Shown here piece after piece: positions 44,127-53,674 of a stretch of DNA of 64,000 nucleotides (positions are counted from its first letter, which is position 1; the number at the start of each line of letters is the position of its first letter). This stretch comes from SG8-40 sp963792855 (GTDB taxonomy: Bacteria; Pseudomonadota; Gammaproteobacteria; Burkholderiales; Eutrophovitaceae), in contig CAWBXZ010000018.1 of NCBI GenBank assembly GCA_963792855.1, forward strand, positions 62,001 through 126,000, read 5' to 3'. Both the position numbers and the translations under genes were made by a program. The notes beneath the pieces were generated by a model, which did not search any database, was not told the DNA's origin, and saw only the letters and a list, made by a program, of their open reading frames with translations.

Positions 44127-45665
44127 TCAGTTGTAAGCCATCGTCGGCAACCAGGTCACGATACCCGGCACGATGATGCAAAGGAACAGGCCGATTACCT
44201 GGATCAGGAGAAACACCAGTGCCGACTTGAAGATCGTCGCCATGCTGATTTCCGGCGGGCAAACGCCCCGCAGGTAAAACAGCGCGTAACCGAACGGCGG
44301 GCTGAGGAAGGACATCTGCATGTTGACCAGATACAGCACGCCAAACCAGAGAACCACCACGCTGCTATCGACGCCCGGCAGGCCGAAAAGCCCGTCGAAG
44401 GTAAGCGACTCGATGATCGGAACGAAGATGGGCACCGTGAGCAGAAGAATGCCGACCCAGTCCAGGAACATGCCGAGAAACACCAGCATCACCATCATTA
44501 CGATCAATATCCCGTAGGGATTGAGTCCGGTACCAAGGATGCTTTCGGTAATGAAAGCCTGGCCGCCCTGGAGGATGAAAAAGCCGACGAATATCGATGC
44601 GCCAAAGATAATCCACAGCACCATCGCCGATGCGCGGGCCGTGGTAACGGAAGCCTCACGCAGCGATTGCAGCGAGAAGCGCTTGTGGAGCATCGAGACG
44701 ATGATTGCGCCGAACGATCCGATACCCGCCGCTTCGACCGGCGTTGCAATGCCGCCGAACAACAGGCCCAAAACCAGAAAGACCAGAATGACCGGTGCGA
44801 TCAGACGGCCCAGCAGTTTCAGTTTGCCGACAAGGTCGACACGCTCTTGCTTCGGCAATGCAGGTCCGAGCTTTGGATTGAGCCAGGATCGCACCAGTAC
44901 ATAGGCGACATACATACCCGAGAGCATCAGTCCGGGAACAATTGAGCCGAGATAGAGCTGCCCGACGGATTGCTGTGCAACCACGGCATAGAGAATCGCC
45001 AGAATGGACGGCGGAATCAGAATGCCGAGCGTTCCGCCCGCCATGATCGATCCAAGCGCGATCTTGTGGTCGTAGTTTCGCTTGAGCATGGCAGGCAGGG
45101 CGATGATGCCCATGGTGACGACCGCCGCGCCGATGACGCCCACCATTGCCGCGAGAATGGTCGAGGCGAGAATGGTTGCCGCGGCAAGACCGCCGTTCAG
45201 GCCGCCCATCCATTTGTAGACCACGTCGAACATTTCCTCGATCAGGCCGGCGCGTTCGAGCATCGACGCCATGAAGATGAACAGTGGAATGGCTGCCAGG
45301 TCCGGATTGGCCATCAACGGGAAAATCCGCGTCGGAATGATGTTCACCATGGTCTGGCCGCCGACCAGGTAGATGAACACGACACCCAGTCCGCCAACGA
45401 CGAAGGCCATCGGCAGTCCTGCCATCAACAGCAGCGCCAGCGATCCGAACATCAGAAAGGTCAGCGTCTCGATATCGGTATCGATCAATGCTTCGCCGAA
45501 GGAGAAGAGAAAGCGTTCTTCTTCGTAAGGGTCGAAGAACAGAATATTGACGCCCTCGATGAGGCAAATCAGCACCACGGCCGTGGTGGCCGCGATCATG
45601 ATCCAGGTCCAGATACTTCCAGCGTTGCCCGGTTTCATGCCGGGTGTGGTGGTCGTGGCATTCAT
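44127..45665 (-). CDS. dctM: TRAP transporter large permease (DctM)
   Basis: 512 residues with about 12-13 membrane segments; GLPMAFVVGGLGVVFIYLVGG, AAMVGVIGAAVVTMGIIALP, GGTLGILIPPSILAILYAVVA and FGGIATPVEAAGIGSFGAII are the DctM hallmarks. It is the sodium-driven transport subunit. Its start overlaps the end of dctQ by four bases. Confidence 0.93.
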   Translation of the reverse strand: MNATTTTPGMKPGNAGSIWTWIMIAATTAVVLICLIEGVNILFFDPYEEERFLFSFGEALIDTDIETLTFLMFGSLALLLMAGLPMAFVVGGLGVVFIYLVGGQTMVNIIPTRIFPLMANPDLAAIPLFIFMASMLERAGLIEEMFDVVYKWMGGLNGGLAAATILASTILAAMVGVIGAAVVTMGIIALPAMLKRNYDHKIALGSIMAGGTLGILIPPSILAILYAVVAQQSVGQLYLGSIVPGLMLSGMYVAYVLVRSWLNPKLGPALPKQERVDLVGKLKLLGRLIAPVILVFLVLGLLFGGIATPVEAAGIGSFGAIIVSMLHKRFSLQSLREASVTTARASAMVLWIIFGASIFVGFFILQGGQAFITESILGTGLNPYGILIVMMVMLVFLGMFLDWVGILLLTVPIFVPIIESLTFDGLFGLPGVDSSVVVLWFGVLYLVNMQMSFLSPPFGYALFYLRGVCPPEISMATIFKSALVFLLIQVIGLFLCIIVPGIVTWLPTMAYN

Positions 45666-46342
45666 GCGGTTTTACCTCCGGCCGTGCGGGCAAATAGCAG
45701 GATGTCCTTGATCAGTTTCGACAGACCGGCGAGGGTGAGCAGTATGCCGCCTAGCACCATCATGCCTTTGACCGGATAGAACTGAACCTGCCAGGTCTCT
45801 TCGGTGACTTCGCGCATGTCGACCGAATCGAAAAAGAATCGCCAGCAACTGCCGGCCAGTGCGATGGCAAAGATGAAGAAGAACGTCGATGTAAAAATAT
45901 CCATGCCGATCTGTGCGCGCCGCGGCAGTTTGATGTAGACCACGTCAACGCGAACGTGATCGCCATGCAACAGTGCAAAGCCGCCGGCCAGCAAATACTG
46001 CATGCCGAACATCAGATATGAGGCCTGGTGCGCCCAGATGGTGGGGGCGTCAAAAATGTAGCGCGACACGACTTCGTAGAAATACACGCAGACGGCATTG
46101 ACGGTCCACAGTGATACGAAAAGGCCAGTCTTGTCGGTAATCCAGTCGAGCGCCCGGGTGAAGGCGTTGCCCGGCGCGTGCAGCGCGGGATCCTCCTCCG
46201 CCAGAACCTTGATCGCAGTCTCTTCGTCGGGCGTGCCGCTCGGTTTGGCGCCGCGTGTGAACCACATGAATACCAGCGGCATGATCGCCAGCCAGCCCCA
46301 GTAGATCCAGTGCGGCAATACGAAATTGGTTGTCTCAGACAT
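45662..46342 (-). CDS. dctQ: TRAP transporter small permease (DctQ)
   Basis: 226 residues with four membrane helices; the conserved DctQ core appears as YEVVSRYIFDAPTIWAHQASYLMFGMQYLLAGGFALLHGDHVRVD (in parts), then a last helix. The N-terminal ~60 residues (a helix plus PSGTPDEETAIKVLAEED) are longer than in typical DctQ. It couples to DctM in the inner membrane. Confidence 0.92.
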   Translation of the reverse strand: MSETTNFVLPHWIYWGWLAIMPLVFMWFTRGAKPSGTPDEETAIKVLAEEDPALHAPGNAFTRALDWITDKTGLFVSLWTVNAVCVYFYEVVSRYIFDAPTIWAHQASYLMFGMQYLLAGGFALLHGDHVRVDVVYIKLPRRAQIGMDIFTSTFFFIFAIALAGSCWRFFFDSVDMREVTEETWQVQFYPVKGMMVLGGILLTLAGLSKLIKDILLFARTAGGKTA

Positions 46343-46420
46343 AAGTCCTCCCGGTTGCCGGTATAAAGCGAACGGCGGATGGCAAGGCCATCCGCCGTGT
46401 TTGCCGGCCTGTTTGTCGCG

Positions 46421-47572
46421 TTAGAGTTTGAGGCCCTTGACGTCGTCCTGATCCAGATAGCCCATATAGGGATTCAGCATGAAGTCGCGCTGCAGCTCGA
46501 ACACGCGCGTGGCGTCCTTGTTCTTCTTCGCCCACTCGTACCAGACCGGAATCGCCGCTTTGCGGAAGCGGGTGACATCATCGGCCGACAGACGCGAGAC
46601 CTTGGTGCCTTTCTTCAGGAAGGTTTCCATCGCCTTCAGGTTGGCTTCCTGAATGGTGACGAAATGGTGCACCGAGTAGGTTTGAACCTGTTCCTCTACG
46701 AATACCTGCATCTTCTTTGACAGACGCTTCCATGCCCGCATGTTGACAGTCAGATCCATCAGGTCAACCGGCTGATAAAGCGAGGTCTGTCCCGGAGGGC
46801 CCATGCAGATGATGTACTTGGTTACCTCGGCAAACCCGAGGTCGAGGTTGATTGCCGGACCGACATAGTCGGCGGCGTCGATCGTGCCTTTCTCCAGAGC
46901 CGGGTAGATGTCGGAACCGGGCATGCTGGTCGTGCTCACACCGAATTGCTCGAATACCTGTGACACCATGCCCCCGGGCAGGCGGATCTTCATTCCCTTC
47001 AGTTGATCGAGGCTGGTGACGGGTTTCTTGGAGTGAATGATGTTCGCGTCATGCTGGATCGGCCCAACATAGAACAGGCCGAACTTGCCGAAAATCTCGC
47101 GCGTCATTTCCAGCATCCCGAGACCGTAAAACATGGTATCCCAGTGGCTCGTCTGGTCGGGGCCTGCCGGGTATGAGGACAGGAAGACCGAGGCCGGGAT
47201 CTTGCCCGACCAGTACAGCGTGAACGGATTCATTGCCTGCAGTACGCCGGTACGCACGGCATCGAACAAGGCGTTATTGTCGGCGGCAACGGCCTTTGCC
47301 GGAAAAGGCTTGATCGCCAGTTCGCCGCCGGATTTCTCCTCGAATGCGTTGGCCCATGCCTCGAACAGCTTGAACCCGGTGGTGCCGGCATCCCAGCTCG
47401 ACTGTACTTTCCAGGTCTGTGCCTTGGCCGCCTCGGCGTTGCGAATGTGGGGTGCCCCCAGCAACAGCGCTCCGCCGGCCAGGGTGCCGGCCTTGAGTAG
47501 TTGACGGCGGCTTGTGTCTGCCGGTGCTTCGCCTGGCGCTTTATCGTTCGCACTCGTTGATTTATCAGTCAT
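46421..47572 (-). CDS. dctP: TRAP transporter substrate-binding protein (DctP), Tat signal
   Basis: 383 residues. The signal contains twin arginine SRRQLLKAGTLAGGALLLGAP, so export by Tat is likely. The mature protein has the DctP features: WKVQSSWDAGTTGFKLFEAWANAFEEKSGGEL, KGMKIRLPGGMVSQVFEQFGV and IYPALEKGTIDAADYVGP. The family binds carboxylates or related acids; the FGP-like GG motif suggests the mannitol/chloroaromatic-acid branch only loosely. AAGGAGG lies five bases before the ATG at 47572. Confidence 0.92.
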   Translation of the reverse strand: MTDKSTSANDKAPGEAPADTSRRQLLKAGTLAGGALLLGAPHIRNAEAAKAQTWKVQSSWDAGTTGFKLFEAWANAFEEKSGGELAIKPFPAKAVAADNNALFDAVRTGVLQAMNPFTLYWSGKIPASVFLSSYPAGPDQTSHWDTMFYGLGMLEMTREIFGKFGLFYVGPIQHDANIIHSKKPVTSLDQLKGMKIRLPGGMVSQVFEQFGVSTTSMPGSDIYPALEKGTIDAADYVGPAINLDLGFAEVTKYIICMGPPGQTSLYQPVDLMDLTVNMRAWKRLSKKMQVFVEEQVQTYSVHHFVTIQEANLKAMETFLKKGTKVSRLSADDVTRFRKAAIPVWYEWAKKNKDATRVFELQRDFMLNPYMGYLDQDDVKGLKL

Positions 47573-47819
47573 TTTTCCTCCTTGGTTAAACGTGGTGTCG
47601 CGACGCAGGGCCGTCGGCAATTTCGGGCGAGGGCGAAATGATGAGGGACGACGCGGATCAGATCAAGGCGGGATTGGCGCGCAGCCGGAACGGATACCCG
47701 CACGTCCAGCGTTCGATCGCGCGGCGGCGGATGCCGGTTAATGTAGACTTGCCTCCTTGCAAAGGCTTGTATTTGGGCGTCGCCGGCCCGGGACACTTAC
47801 AAAAGCTAAGGGGGAGTCG

Positions 47820-49037
47820 ATGCCTTCGATTTCGCGCCGTTCCAGTCAACTGGGGACGGAAAACGCGTTCGTTGTGCTGGCGGAAGTCAGTGAACTGCAG
47901 CGCCAGGGCAAGGATATCGTGTCGTTTTGTATCGGGCAGCCGGACTTTCCGACGCCCGGGAACATTCGCGAGGCTGCAATTCGGGCGATCAACGAAGGCA
48001 AGCACGGCTATACGCCGTCAGCCGGTATCGTTGAACTGCGTGAGGCCGCGGCGGATTACCTGAATCGTACGCGCCATCTCGATTATTCCGCCGGCGACAT
48101 TGTGGTAGCCGCAGGCGCCAAGCCGTTCATCATGTATTCGGTGCTGGCGACGACCGACTACGGCGCCGGCGAAGAAGTCATCTACCCGAACCCCGGTTTT
48201 CCGATCTACGAATCGCAGATCCGTGCCAATGGCGCGGTACCGGTGCCCCTGCATCTGCGCGAATCGCGCGGTTTCAGCTTTGATCCGAACGAGCTCGAAT
48301 CCCGGATCACCGACAAAACGCGCTTGTTGATCCTGAATTCGCCGCAGAATCCGACCGGCGGCATCGTTCCGCGGGAAGATATGGAAGCCATTGCCGATAT
48401 TCTGCGCCGGCATCCGCAGGTTTGGGTATTCGCCGATGAAATCTACTCGCAGCTTTGTTACGACGGCGAGTTTGTCTCGATCACCAGCTTCCCCGACATG
48501 CTCGAACGCAGCATCGTGTGTGACGGCGCTTCGAAAACATGGGCGATGACGGGCTGGCGGCTCGGCTTTGCTGCCAATCGGGAATTGGCGCCCGTGTTTA
48601 CCCGCTGGATAACCAATACCGAGTCTTGCGCTTCGCATATTTCCCAATGGGCAGCAGTCGAGGCGTTGAACGGTCAGCAGGATGATGCGAACCGCATGCG
48701 CGAGCGCTTTCTGGAGCGCCGGAACCTGATCGTCGATCTGCTGAACGATGTGCCGGGAGTGCGCTGTCAGGTTCCGGGTGGCGCGTTCTACGCGTGGCCC
48801 AACGTTACCGAAGCGTGTGAAATGACAGGCGCGAAGGATTCCGAAGAATTCCGCAAGCGGCTGCTGAACGAAGCCGGCGTGGCGGTACTCGCCGATATTC
48901 ACTTCGGTGCCCGCGTTCCCGATGAGGGGCAGCACATCCGTTTCAGTTACGCGGCTTCCAATGAGGCGATCCGCGATGGCGTCTCGCGCATGGCGCAATT
49001 CATCGAGAAGAACTCGAAAATCAGAAAGTCTGCCTGA
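47820..49037 (+). CDS. PLP-dependent class I/II aminotransferase
   Basis: 405 residues. VIYPNPGFPIYESQIRANGA, LNSPQNPTGGIVPREDM, VFADEIYSQLCYDG and the Schiff-base lysine in CDGASKTWAMTGWRLG are fold-type I aminotransferase motifs (AspC/PatA-like). The start at 47820 follows GGGGGAG. It probably moves an amino group from a dicarboxylic amino acid to a keto acid. It is divergent from the TRAP genes and may use a transported substrate (inference). Confidence 0.92.
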   Translation: MPSISRRSSQLGTENAFVVLAEVSELQRQGKDIVSFCIGQPDFPTPGNIREAAIRAINEGKHGYTPSAGIVELREAAADYLNRTRHLDYSAGDIVVAAGAKPFIMYSVLATTDYGAGEEVIYPNPGFPIYESQIRANGAVPVPLHLRESRGFSFDPNELESRITDKTRLLILNSPQNPTGGIVPREDMEAIADILRRHPQVWVFADEIYSQLCYDGEFVSITSFPDMLERSIVCDGASKTWAMTGWRLGFAANRELAPVFTRWITNTESCASHISQWAAVEALNGQQDDANRMRERFLERRNLIVDLLNDVPGVRCQVPGGAFYAWPNVTEACEMTGAKDSEEFRKRLLNEAGVAVLADIHFGARVPDEGQHIRFSYAASNEAIRDGVSRMAQFIEKNSKIRKSA

Positions 49038-49379
49038 GTTAGCTGCGGCGACGAGGATTTATCGAAGCGGGTGATGTAGCGTTGTTGTGGGGAAAGCGGC
49101 AATTACGCCTCGCCACAACGTCGCGAAGACGCGAAGCGTCACAAAGCGGATCGAATTGTTTCGTGCCTCGTCCGGCTAGCGGCGGTATTGCCGTGCGTTG
49201 TGCGAGGACGAGAATTTGCTGAAGTCAAGGTCGTGCGGCGTGCGCTGTGGGGAGGACGGCACAAACCGCGTCGCAAAGCCGCAAAGACCCGAAGTATCGC
49301 AAATGAAGATCGATGTTCCTGGTGTTTCTTCGCGTCTTTGAGTCCTGGTGGTGGCGCTTCCAGGCGCCCAAACGCCTGC
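49038..49379. other. Intergenic region with short inverted-repeat remnants
   Basis: About 340 bases without a credible gene. GCGAAGACGCGAAG at about 49120-49140 is matched by CTTCGCGTCTTT at about 49325-49345, and CGCAAAGCCGCAAAGACCCGAAG occurs between, suggesting a decayed inverted repeat. Confidence 0.4.
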
Positions 49380-50990
49380 TCAGGCCGCCAGGCGCTGTGC
49401 GTGCTCGCGGATGCTGTGAAAGCGGATGTCCGGCCAGCGTTCCATGGTGAGGTCGAGATTGGGTTTCGAGGTGGCGAGATAGGCGAGACTGCCTGATGCA
49501 TCGAGCGCCAGGTTGCCGGCGAGCTGTTTCTGGAACTCGGCGAGTTTGCGCGGATTCGCGCTGGTGACCCAGCGCGCGCCGTAGAAATTCATCGAACGCG
49601 TCGTCGCATCAACGCCGTATTCAGCCTTGAGGCGGTGCGCCACGACTTCGAATTGCAGCAGGCCCACCGCACCCAGTATCACCTCGTTGCCGACCAGCGG
49701 ACGGAACACCTGGATTGCGCCTTCCTCGCCCAGTTGCTGCAAACCTTTCTGCAATTGTTTGCTTTTGAGCGGGTCACGCAGTGTGACGCCCTGGAACAAC
49801 TCGGGTGCGAAATAGGGAATGCCGACGAAATTGAGTTTTTCGCCTTCGGTAAACGTATCGCCAATGTCGATGCTGCCGTGATTGAGCAAACCGATGATGT
49901 CGCCGGGCCATGCGTCTTCTACCGTCTCGCGGCGCTGCGACAGGAAGCTCACTACCTGGCTGGCACGAATTTCCTTGCCGCTGCGCACGTGATAAAGCCG
50001 CATGCCGCGCTCGAAACGCCCCGAACAAATCCTCAGGAACGCAATGCGGTCCCGGTGCTGCGGATCCATGTTGGCCTGTATCTTGAAAACGAAGGCGGAG
50101 AACTTGGGTTCGTCGGGAGACACGTTGCGTTCGAGGGTGGCACGTGGGCCGGGCGCAGGGGCCTCGTCGATCAGTGCGTCGAGCGCCTGGTCGACGCCGA
50201 AATTGTTCATCGCCGAGCCGAAGAAAACCGGCGTCAGCTCACCTTCGAGAAAATGTTCGCGGTCGAACGCCCGTGCGTCCGAGTGAATCAACGACACCTC
50301 TTCCTTCGCCTCGGCGATCTCCGCGCCGAAGCGCGCGAGCAGGGGCGGGTGTCCCATTCCGGGAACGATCTCGACGTCATGATCCTGCGATGAGCCGGTG
50401 GTGGGGTACAACAGCGTGCGATCACCCCGCAAGTCGTAAATGCCGGCAAAACGCTTGCCCATTCCGATCGGCCAGGTGACAGGGGCGCAATGAATGTTCA
50501 GTACGTTCTCGATTTCGTCGATCAACTCCAGGGGGTGGCGGCCTTCCCGGTCGAGCTTGTTGATGAAGGTGATGATCGGGGTGTTGCGCTGACGGCAGAC
50601 CTCGAGCAGCTTGATGGTTTGCGCTTCGACGCCCTTGGTGCAGTCAATCACCATCAACGCCGCATCCACGGCGGTCAGCACCCGATAGGTGTCCTCGGAA
50701 AAATCACGGTGGCCGGGAGTGTCGAGCAGGTTGATGATGCAGTCACGGTACTCGAACTGCATGACCGAGCTGGCAACGGAAATGCCGCGTTCCTTCTCGA
50801 TCGCCATCCAGTCCGAGGTCGCGTACTTGCCGGACTTGCGGGCCTTCACCGTGCCGGCGGCCTGAATCGCCCCGCCGAACAGCAGCAACTTCTCGGTGAG
50901 GGTCGTCTTGCCTGCGTCCGGGTGCGAGATGATCGCAAATGTCCGGCGCCTTGCGACTTCGGGTGTGGCAGGTGTTGTCAGGCGTTCCAA
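49380..50990 (-). CDS. prfC: Peptide chain release factor 3
   Basis: 536-residue GTPase that recycles RF1/RF2 from the ribosome. G-domain motifs: SHPDAGKTTLTEKLL, ERGISV, DTPGHRDF, NKLDREG. It then continues through the RF3 domains (VHSDARAFDREHFLEGELTP, GSAMNNFGVDQALDAL). Its natural start should lie about a dozen residues before RRTFAIISHPD; TTG at 50990 fits best. In-frame ATGs at 51155 and 51173 would add an unsupported 55-61 residues. Confidence 0.9.
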   Translation of the reverse strand: MERLTTPATPEVARRRTFAIISHPDAGKTTLTEKLLLFGGAIQAAGTVKARKSGKYATSDWMAIEKERGISVASSVMQFEYRDCIINLLDTPGHRDFSEDTYRVLTAVDAALMVIDCTKGVEAQTIKLLEVCRQRNTPIITFINKLDREGRHPLELIDEIENVLNIHCAPVTWPIGMGKRFAGIYDLRGDRTLLYPTTGSSQDHDVEIVPGMGHPPLLARFGAEIAEAKEEVSLIHSDARAFDREHFLEGELTPVFFGSAMNNFGVDQALDALIDEAPAPGPRATLERNVSPDEPKFSAFVFKIQANMDPQHRDRIAFLRICSGRFERGMRLYHVRSGKEIRASQVVSFLSQRRETVEDAWPGDIIGLLNHGSIDIGDTFTEGEKLNFVGIPYFAPELFQGVTLRDPLKSKQLQKGLQQLGEEGAIQVFRPLVGNEVILGAVGLLQFEVVAHRLKAEYGVDATTRSMNFYGARWVTSANPRKLAEFQKQLAGNLALDASGSLAYLATSKPNLDLTMERWPDIRFHSIREHAQRLAA

Positions 50991-51255
50991 TGGTGTTTCG
51001 TCTAAATGGTGTGTGGCGCAGGGTAGCGTTATCCGGCAAAACCGCCGAAGGGGGCGAATTCTACCGACTGTTGTAGCGCTCGCCAAACAGCACGGCAGGG
51101 GTGTACCGCGCAGTCCCGGTTCCAACGGGATGATTCTGACCTCCGGAAAGGGCATCGGTTCCGCGAGTGACACTGGCCCGGTTTTGTTGGAGGGCCGGGC
51201 GCGCTACAGTTCGGGATCAAACTGTCAGCCACGGAACGGCCATTTCGGAACAATC

Positions 51256-52563
51256 ATGGAAATCCTTATTCTGCTGTTGTTATTTGTCCTCAACGGCGTG
51301 TTCTCGATGTCGGAGATCGCGGTGGTTTCGGCGCGTAAAGTGCGGTTGCAGCAACTCGCAAACGAAGGCAATTACCGCGCTGCGAGCGCATTGGCTCTGG
51401 CGCGGGATCCGTCGCGATTCCTGTCGACGATCCAGGTCGGAATAACCCTCGTCGGTATTCTCAGCGGGGCCTACGGCCAGGCGGCGCTGGCCAGCGGTCT
51501 GGCTGGAGCGCTTTCCGGATTTCCGATGCTGGCGGGCCATAGCGACGCCCTGGCACTGGGCATCGTGGTGCTGACGATTGCCTACTTTTCACTGATTATC
51601 GGCGAACTCGTCCCGAAGCGGCTGGCATTGCAGAATCCCGAACGCATCGCCGCGCTCACAGCCGCGCCGATGCGCATGTTGTCGAAACTTGCCAGTCCCA
51701 TCGTGTCGTTTCTGAGCGGTTCCACCAACCTGGTGTTGCGTTTTCTCGGTGCGGAAGCGTCCCGGCAGTCTCCGGTGAATGAAGACGAAATCCGGTTGCT
51801 GATGGAGCAGGGTACGAGGGCTGGTGTGTTCGATGAGGCCGAACAGCGGCTCGTGCACAACGTTTTGCTGCTCGACGAGCGGACGATTGCCGCTGAAATG
51901 ACGCCGCGCCCCGACGTGGTGTTCGTCGACCTCAATGACACTCCGGACGAGAGCCTCCGCAAAATTTCCGCCAGCCGTCACTCGCGGTTTCCGGTTTGCC
52001 GTGGCGGACCGGACGACATCGTCGGTGTTGTCCATGCCAAAGACATTCTTGCCCGTAAAGTCGCAGGCGATGAACTGGATTTCGCTGCGTGCATGGAGGA
52101 CCCATTGTTCGTTCCGGAGACGCTGACCTGCATCCGCATGCTGGAAACGTTCAAGACATCGACATTGCAGATCGCGCTGGTGGTGGACGAGTATGGCGAT
52201 TTTCAGGGCCTGGTAACGATCAATGACATTCTCGAGGCCATTGTCGGCGACCTGCCTTCTTCGCGCGAGGAGGGGGAGAAAATGGTTGTCGAGCGCGCGC
52301 CAGGCTCATGGCTCATCGATGGCATGCTCGACGTCATCGATCTCAAGGAGTTGCTCGGCCTGCGCGATCTGCCGGGCGAGGAAGGGAACGGCTACCACAC
52401 GCTGGGCGGTATGCTGATGATCAACATGGGGAGGGTGCCGCAACCGGCCGAGTCGTTTGATTGGGGCGGCTATCGCTTCGAAGTGGTTGATATGGACGGC
52501 ACCAGAGTCGACAAGGTGCTGGTGACGCGGCTGCCGGAAGCCGGGGAGGCCGATCGCGGGTAG
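51256..52563 (+). CDS. CNNM/CBS/CorC_HlyC membrane protein (hemolysin family)
   Basis: 435 residues. Four hydrophobic helices form the DUF21/CNNM domain (ILILLLLFVLNGVFSMSEIAVVS, STIQVGITLVGILSGAYG, LTIAYFSLIIGELVPKRLAL), followed by two CBS repeats (EMTPRPDVVFVDLNDT, ALVVDEYGDFQGLVTINDILEAIVGD) and a C-terminal CorC_HlyC domain (VERAPGSWLIDGMLDVIDL, DWGGYRFEVVDMDG). Likely a magnesium/cation or stress-related exporter. The start at 51256 has a hydrophobic N-terminus. Confidence 0.92.
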   Translation: MEILILLLLFVLNGVFSMSEIAVVSARKVRLQQLANEGNYRAASALALARDPSRFLSTIQVGITLVGILSGAYGQAALASGLAGALSGFPMLAGHSDALALGIVVLTIAYFSLIIGELVPKRLALQNPERIAALTAAPMRMLSKLASPIVSFLSGSTNLVLRFLGAEASRQSPVNEDEIRLLMEQGTRAGVFDEAEQRLVHNVLLLDERTIAAEMTPRPDVVFVDLNDTPDESLRKISASRHSRFPVCRGGPDDIVGVVHAKDILARKVAGDELDFAACMEDPLFVPETLTCIRMLETFKTSTLQIALVVDEYGDFQGLVTINDILEAIVGDLPSSREEGEKMVVERAPGSWLIDGMLDVIDLKELLGLRDLPGEEGNGYHTLGGMLMINMGRVPQPAESFDWGGYRFEVVDMDGTRVDKVLVTRLPEAGEADRG

Positions 52564-52616
52564 CGCGGCGACGGTGCGCTCGATGCCGAGGCAGTGGATG
52601 CCCGGTTCGTCGATTT

Positions 52617-53462
52617 TCAGCGCGTCAGCGTGTTGGTCGGCAGCCGCTCCTGCAGGATGTCCTGCATGCGGGTTTCGATCGCCGGTTTGATTCGCTGATG
52701 GGTAAGGATGTAGAAGCGCTGTTCGCAAACGGCATCGAATACTGCGTCGGCAACCTGTTCTGGAGATATTTTTCCCGACTCGACGGCGTGACGCATCCCC
52801 GCTTCCCGGCGCAGGTCCTCTTCTGATTTTGGCCGCTCTTCGCGCAGGTGCGCGGGACGGTTGCGCTCCGATTCCGCTATGCGGGTGGGCACGTAGGCAG
52901 GACAAAGAACCGAGCATCGAACCTTGTCGGTGCGCGCGACCAGGTCATGGTGCAGGCATTCCGTGAGAGAAACCACGGCGTGTTTGGTGACGCAATACAA
53001 ACCCATGCCGGGAAGGGTCAGCAGACCTGCCACCGACGCGGTATTGATGATGTGAGCGTCGGTGTTCTGTTTCAACAGAATGGGCGTGAACACGCGAACG
53101 CCATGTATCACGCCCCAGACATTGGGTCCCATCGCCCATTCCCAGTCCTTGACCGTGTGCTCCCAGATTACGCCGCCGGGTGCCACGCCTGCATTGTTGC
53201 AAACGATGTGCACAGCCCCGAATGCCGCCAATGTCTTTTCCGCCAGTGCTTCGACGTCCTCCGCGCGGGAAACGTCGCAACGCACGGCCACGGCTTCATG
53301 GCCTGACTGATGAAACTCCGCCAGCGTGGCATCGAGCGTGGTCTGCTCGATATCCGCCAGCACGATTTTCATGCCTTCACGAGCGAAGCGCAACGCCATG
53401 GCGCGACCGAGGCCGCTGGCGCCACCGGTAACGACTGCAACACGATCCCTGAAATCTTTCAT
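52617..53462 (-). CDS. Short-chain dehydrogenase/reductase (SDR)
   Basis: 281 residues. TGGASGLGRAMALRFAREG nucleotide loop, CNNAGVAPGG motif, IINTASVAGLLTLPGMGLYCVTKHA with Ser, Tyr and Lys, and a C-terminal helical extension (RNRPAHLREERPKSEEDLRRE). Acts on a hydroxyacyl or alcohol substrate. Divergent from the APH-like kinase gene; both belong to the same catabolic neighbourhood. Confidence 0.9.
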   Translation of the reverse strand: MKDFRDRVAVVTGGASGLGRAMALRFAREGMKIVLADIEQTTLDATLAEFHQSGHEAVAVRCDVSRAEDVEALAEKTLAAFGAVHIVCNNAGVAPGGVIWEHTVKDWEWAMGPNVWGVIHGVRVFTPILLKQNTDAHIINTASVAGLLTLPGMGLYCVTKHAVVSLTECLHHDLVARTDKVRCSVLCPAYVPTRIAESERNRPAHLREERPKSEEDLRREAGMRHAVESGKISPEQVADAVFDAVCEQRFYILTHQRIKPAIETRMQDILQERLPTNTLTR

Positions 53463-53674
53463 TTTTTCATCCGGTTGTTCGCTGCCGAGTCTAGCATGCG
53501 GTCGCGAGCACAGCAGCATGCCGGCGCGTCCGGTTCATGGTGCTCTGCCGCGCCGGTGTTGCGCGTGCTTTTTTGTTGCTGGTGCGATGGCTCGACCGGG
53601 TGTTGTTTCGCGATCGCAATCAACCGTCCGGATCGCTGTGGCATGCGATAATCGATTCCATTCAGGAGGAGAGC

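Noticed and set aside
49038..49379. A small gene in the repeat-like spacer before prfC
   Set aside because: Open frames there are short, lack a ribosome-binding site and look like decayed repeat sequence.
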